A DNA stretch of 64,000 nucleotides from an uncultured Verrucomicrobiota bacterium (lineage in GTDB: Bacteria; Verrucomicrobiota; Kiritimatiellia; CAIVKH01). The position numbers and the translations under genes were made by a program. Numbering within the stretch: the stretch's first letter is position 1; every line of letters begins with the position of its first letter. Shown here piece by piece: positions 63,208-64,000 of the stretch. The stretch is taken from the NCBI GenBank assembly GCA_937873455.1, contig CALMYG010000160.1, positions 94,895 through 158,894 of the forward strand, given 5' to 3'. Below the pieces are notes generated by a model. The model worked only from the letters and a program-made list of their open reading frames with translations. It ran no database searches and had not been told where the DNA came from.

Positions 63208-63990
63208 ATGTTGGCGATTGAGCGACAACGGGCCATTATCGCGGCCTTATCGAAGCAGCGCAGTGTGAAGGTTAATGAGCTGGCCGTGGAGTTTGAGGTG
63301 GCGGAGGAGACCATCCGGCGGGATCTGGATAAATTGGAGTCCGAAGGGAAGTTGGTTCGGAGCCACGGTGGAGCCGTGGCCGCGCTGGAAATGGAGCAAC
63401 CACATTGGCAGCGCGAGTTCGTGAACCAGGCGGAAAAATCGGCAATCGCCCGCGAAGCGATCAAGATGATCAATCCCGGGGATACCATTATCCTGGATGC
63501 GAGTTCTACGTGTTGGTTCGTCGCCAGCCGGCTGCCCAAGATTCCCCTGACCGTTATCACCAATTCCCTCTATGTGTGCATGGCATTGGAAGGGCGCGAA
63601 GATACCCAGGTCATCAATCCCGGGGGCGTTTTGATGGACGTCTCCATGTCGTTTGCCGGCGTGGCCACCTTGCAAGTGTTGCGCCGGTATCATGCCGCAA
63701 AATTGTTTTTTTCCTGCCGGGCCCTGGATTTGGAACGCGGATTAAGTGATATCAGCGAGGAGCAGGCATCGGTGCGGCATGTCATGATGGAAATCAGCGA
63801 CCAACGCATTTTGTTGTTGGACGGTAGTAAGTGGGGAACCCGCGCCCTGTCGCTGATTGGACCGTGCGCCTCCATCCATCACGTCATCACCGATGGTTCC
63901 GCTCCCGCAGCGTCCATCGAGGCGTTGCGCGGAAAAGGCGTTCAGGTGACGGTAGCCGAAGTGTACCAGCGGGAGCTTGATCGCGAGTAG
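63208..63990 (+). CDS. DeoR/GlpR family transcriptional regulator
   Basis: A 260-residue regulator. Winged helix: RQRAIIAALSKQRSVKVNEL and VAEETIRRDLDKLESEGK. Sensor domain: NPGDTIILDASSTCWFVA, ITNSLYVCMALEG, FFSCRALDLERGLSD, with the phosphate-binding Ser/Thr pattern of sugar-phosphate sensors. GAGG precedes the ATG at 63208. Divergent from the PHP operon and likely its repressor. Complete within the window. Confidence 0.92.
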   Translation: MLAIERQRAIIAALSKQRSVKVNELAVEFEVAEETIRRDLDKLESEGKLVRSHGGAVAALEMEQPHWQREFVNQAEKSAIAREAIKMINPGDTIILDASSTCWFVASRLPKIPLTVITNSLYVCMALEGREDTQVINPGGVLMDVSMSFAGVATLQVLRRYHAAKLFFSCRALDLERGLSDISEEQASVRHVMMEISDQRILLLDGSKWGTRALSLIGPCASIHHVITDGSAPAASIEALRGKGVQVTVAEVYQRELDRE

Positions 63991-64000
63991 CCGGGTTCCG

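Noticed and set aside
1..64000. tRNA, rRNA, CRISPR arrays and insertion sequences
   Set aside because: No cloverleaf-like sequence, ribosomal RNA segment, regular repeat-spacer array or transposase was recognised by eye in the intergenic regions.

Overview
The window is a dense, G+C-rich bacterial chromosome segment with short intergenic gaps, many 4-bp start/stop overlaps and a few GTG/TTG starts. Heptose-activation genes, a lipoprotein and secreted proteins point to a Gram-negative envelope. The gene mix (GH172-type DUF2961 lipoprotein, DUF4914 P-loop protein, PHP/sugar-alcohol dehydrogenase operon, TTCCAA-N3-TTGGAA palindromic repeats) recalls the PVC group (Kiritimatiellota, Lentisphaerota, Verrucomicrobiota). 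This is an inference from gene content; no rRNA, tRNA, CRISPR array or insertion sequence was seen.

Layout. 1-3254: nucleotide-sugar genes, starting with a 5'-truncated UDP-glucose/GDP-mannose dehydrogenase homologue that lacks the usual catalytic Cys. 3264-4148: a PIN-toxin remnant and an intact RHH/PIN toxin-antitoxin pair. 4153-10352: an activated-heptose operon (SIS isomerase, transaldolase, GHMP kinase, nucleotidyltransferase, HAD phosphatase, GT-C glycosyltransferase) with an ORF6N fragment inside. 10364-13834 (-): SbtA-like bicarbonate permease, DUF4914 protein and DUF2294 protein. 14015-15937: SpeA. 15948-19238 (-): transglutaminase, alpha-E and circularly permuted ATP-grasp operon. 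19553-21459: NadD, RsfS and a uridine phosphorylase-like enzyme. 21483-29110: sugar-acid block with 6-phosphogluconate dehydrogenase, uronate isomerase, gluconokinase, mannonate oxidoreductase-type SDR, LarA-superfamily protein, ROK kinase and mannose-6-phosphate isomerase. 29143-31476 (-): GH172-type lipoprotein. 31497-38397 (-): second heptose/deoxysugar operon. 38530-41573: YchF and pullulanase. 41588-47623 (-): urease ureABCEFG-[two-gene nucleotidyltransferase module]-ureD. 47776-51936: secreted SNase-HhH nuclease and IleRS. 52009-58094 (-): DeoR regulator and 2-oxoacid dehydrogenase complex (E2, E3, fused E1). 58183-59218 (-): nucleotidyltransferase/winged-helix pair. 59271-63025 (-): SDR, unusual 520-residue zinc dehydrogenase and PHP protein, with a divergent DeoR regulator at 63208-63990.

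The most interesting reading is 21483-27190. The five enzymes can be joined into one path: glucuronate, fructuronate, mannonate, gluconate, 6-phosphogluconate, ribulose 5-phosphate. The LarA-superfamily protein would act as a mannonate/gluconate C2-epimerase, avoiding mannonate dehydratase and the KDG branch. Its metal, cofactor and catalytic residues are conserved with LarA spacing. Other points worth following are the bicarbonate permease/DUF4914/DUF2294 cluster, the transaldolase inside a heptose operon, the zinc dehydrogenase with a duplicated Rossmann half, and small toxin-like modules placed inside otherwise intact operons.
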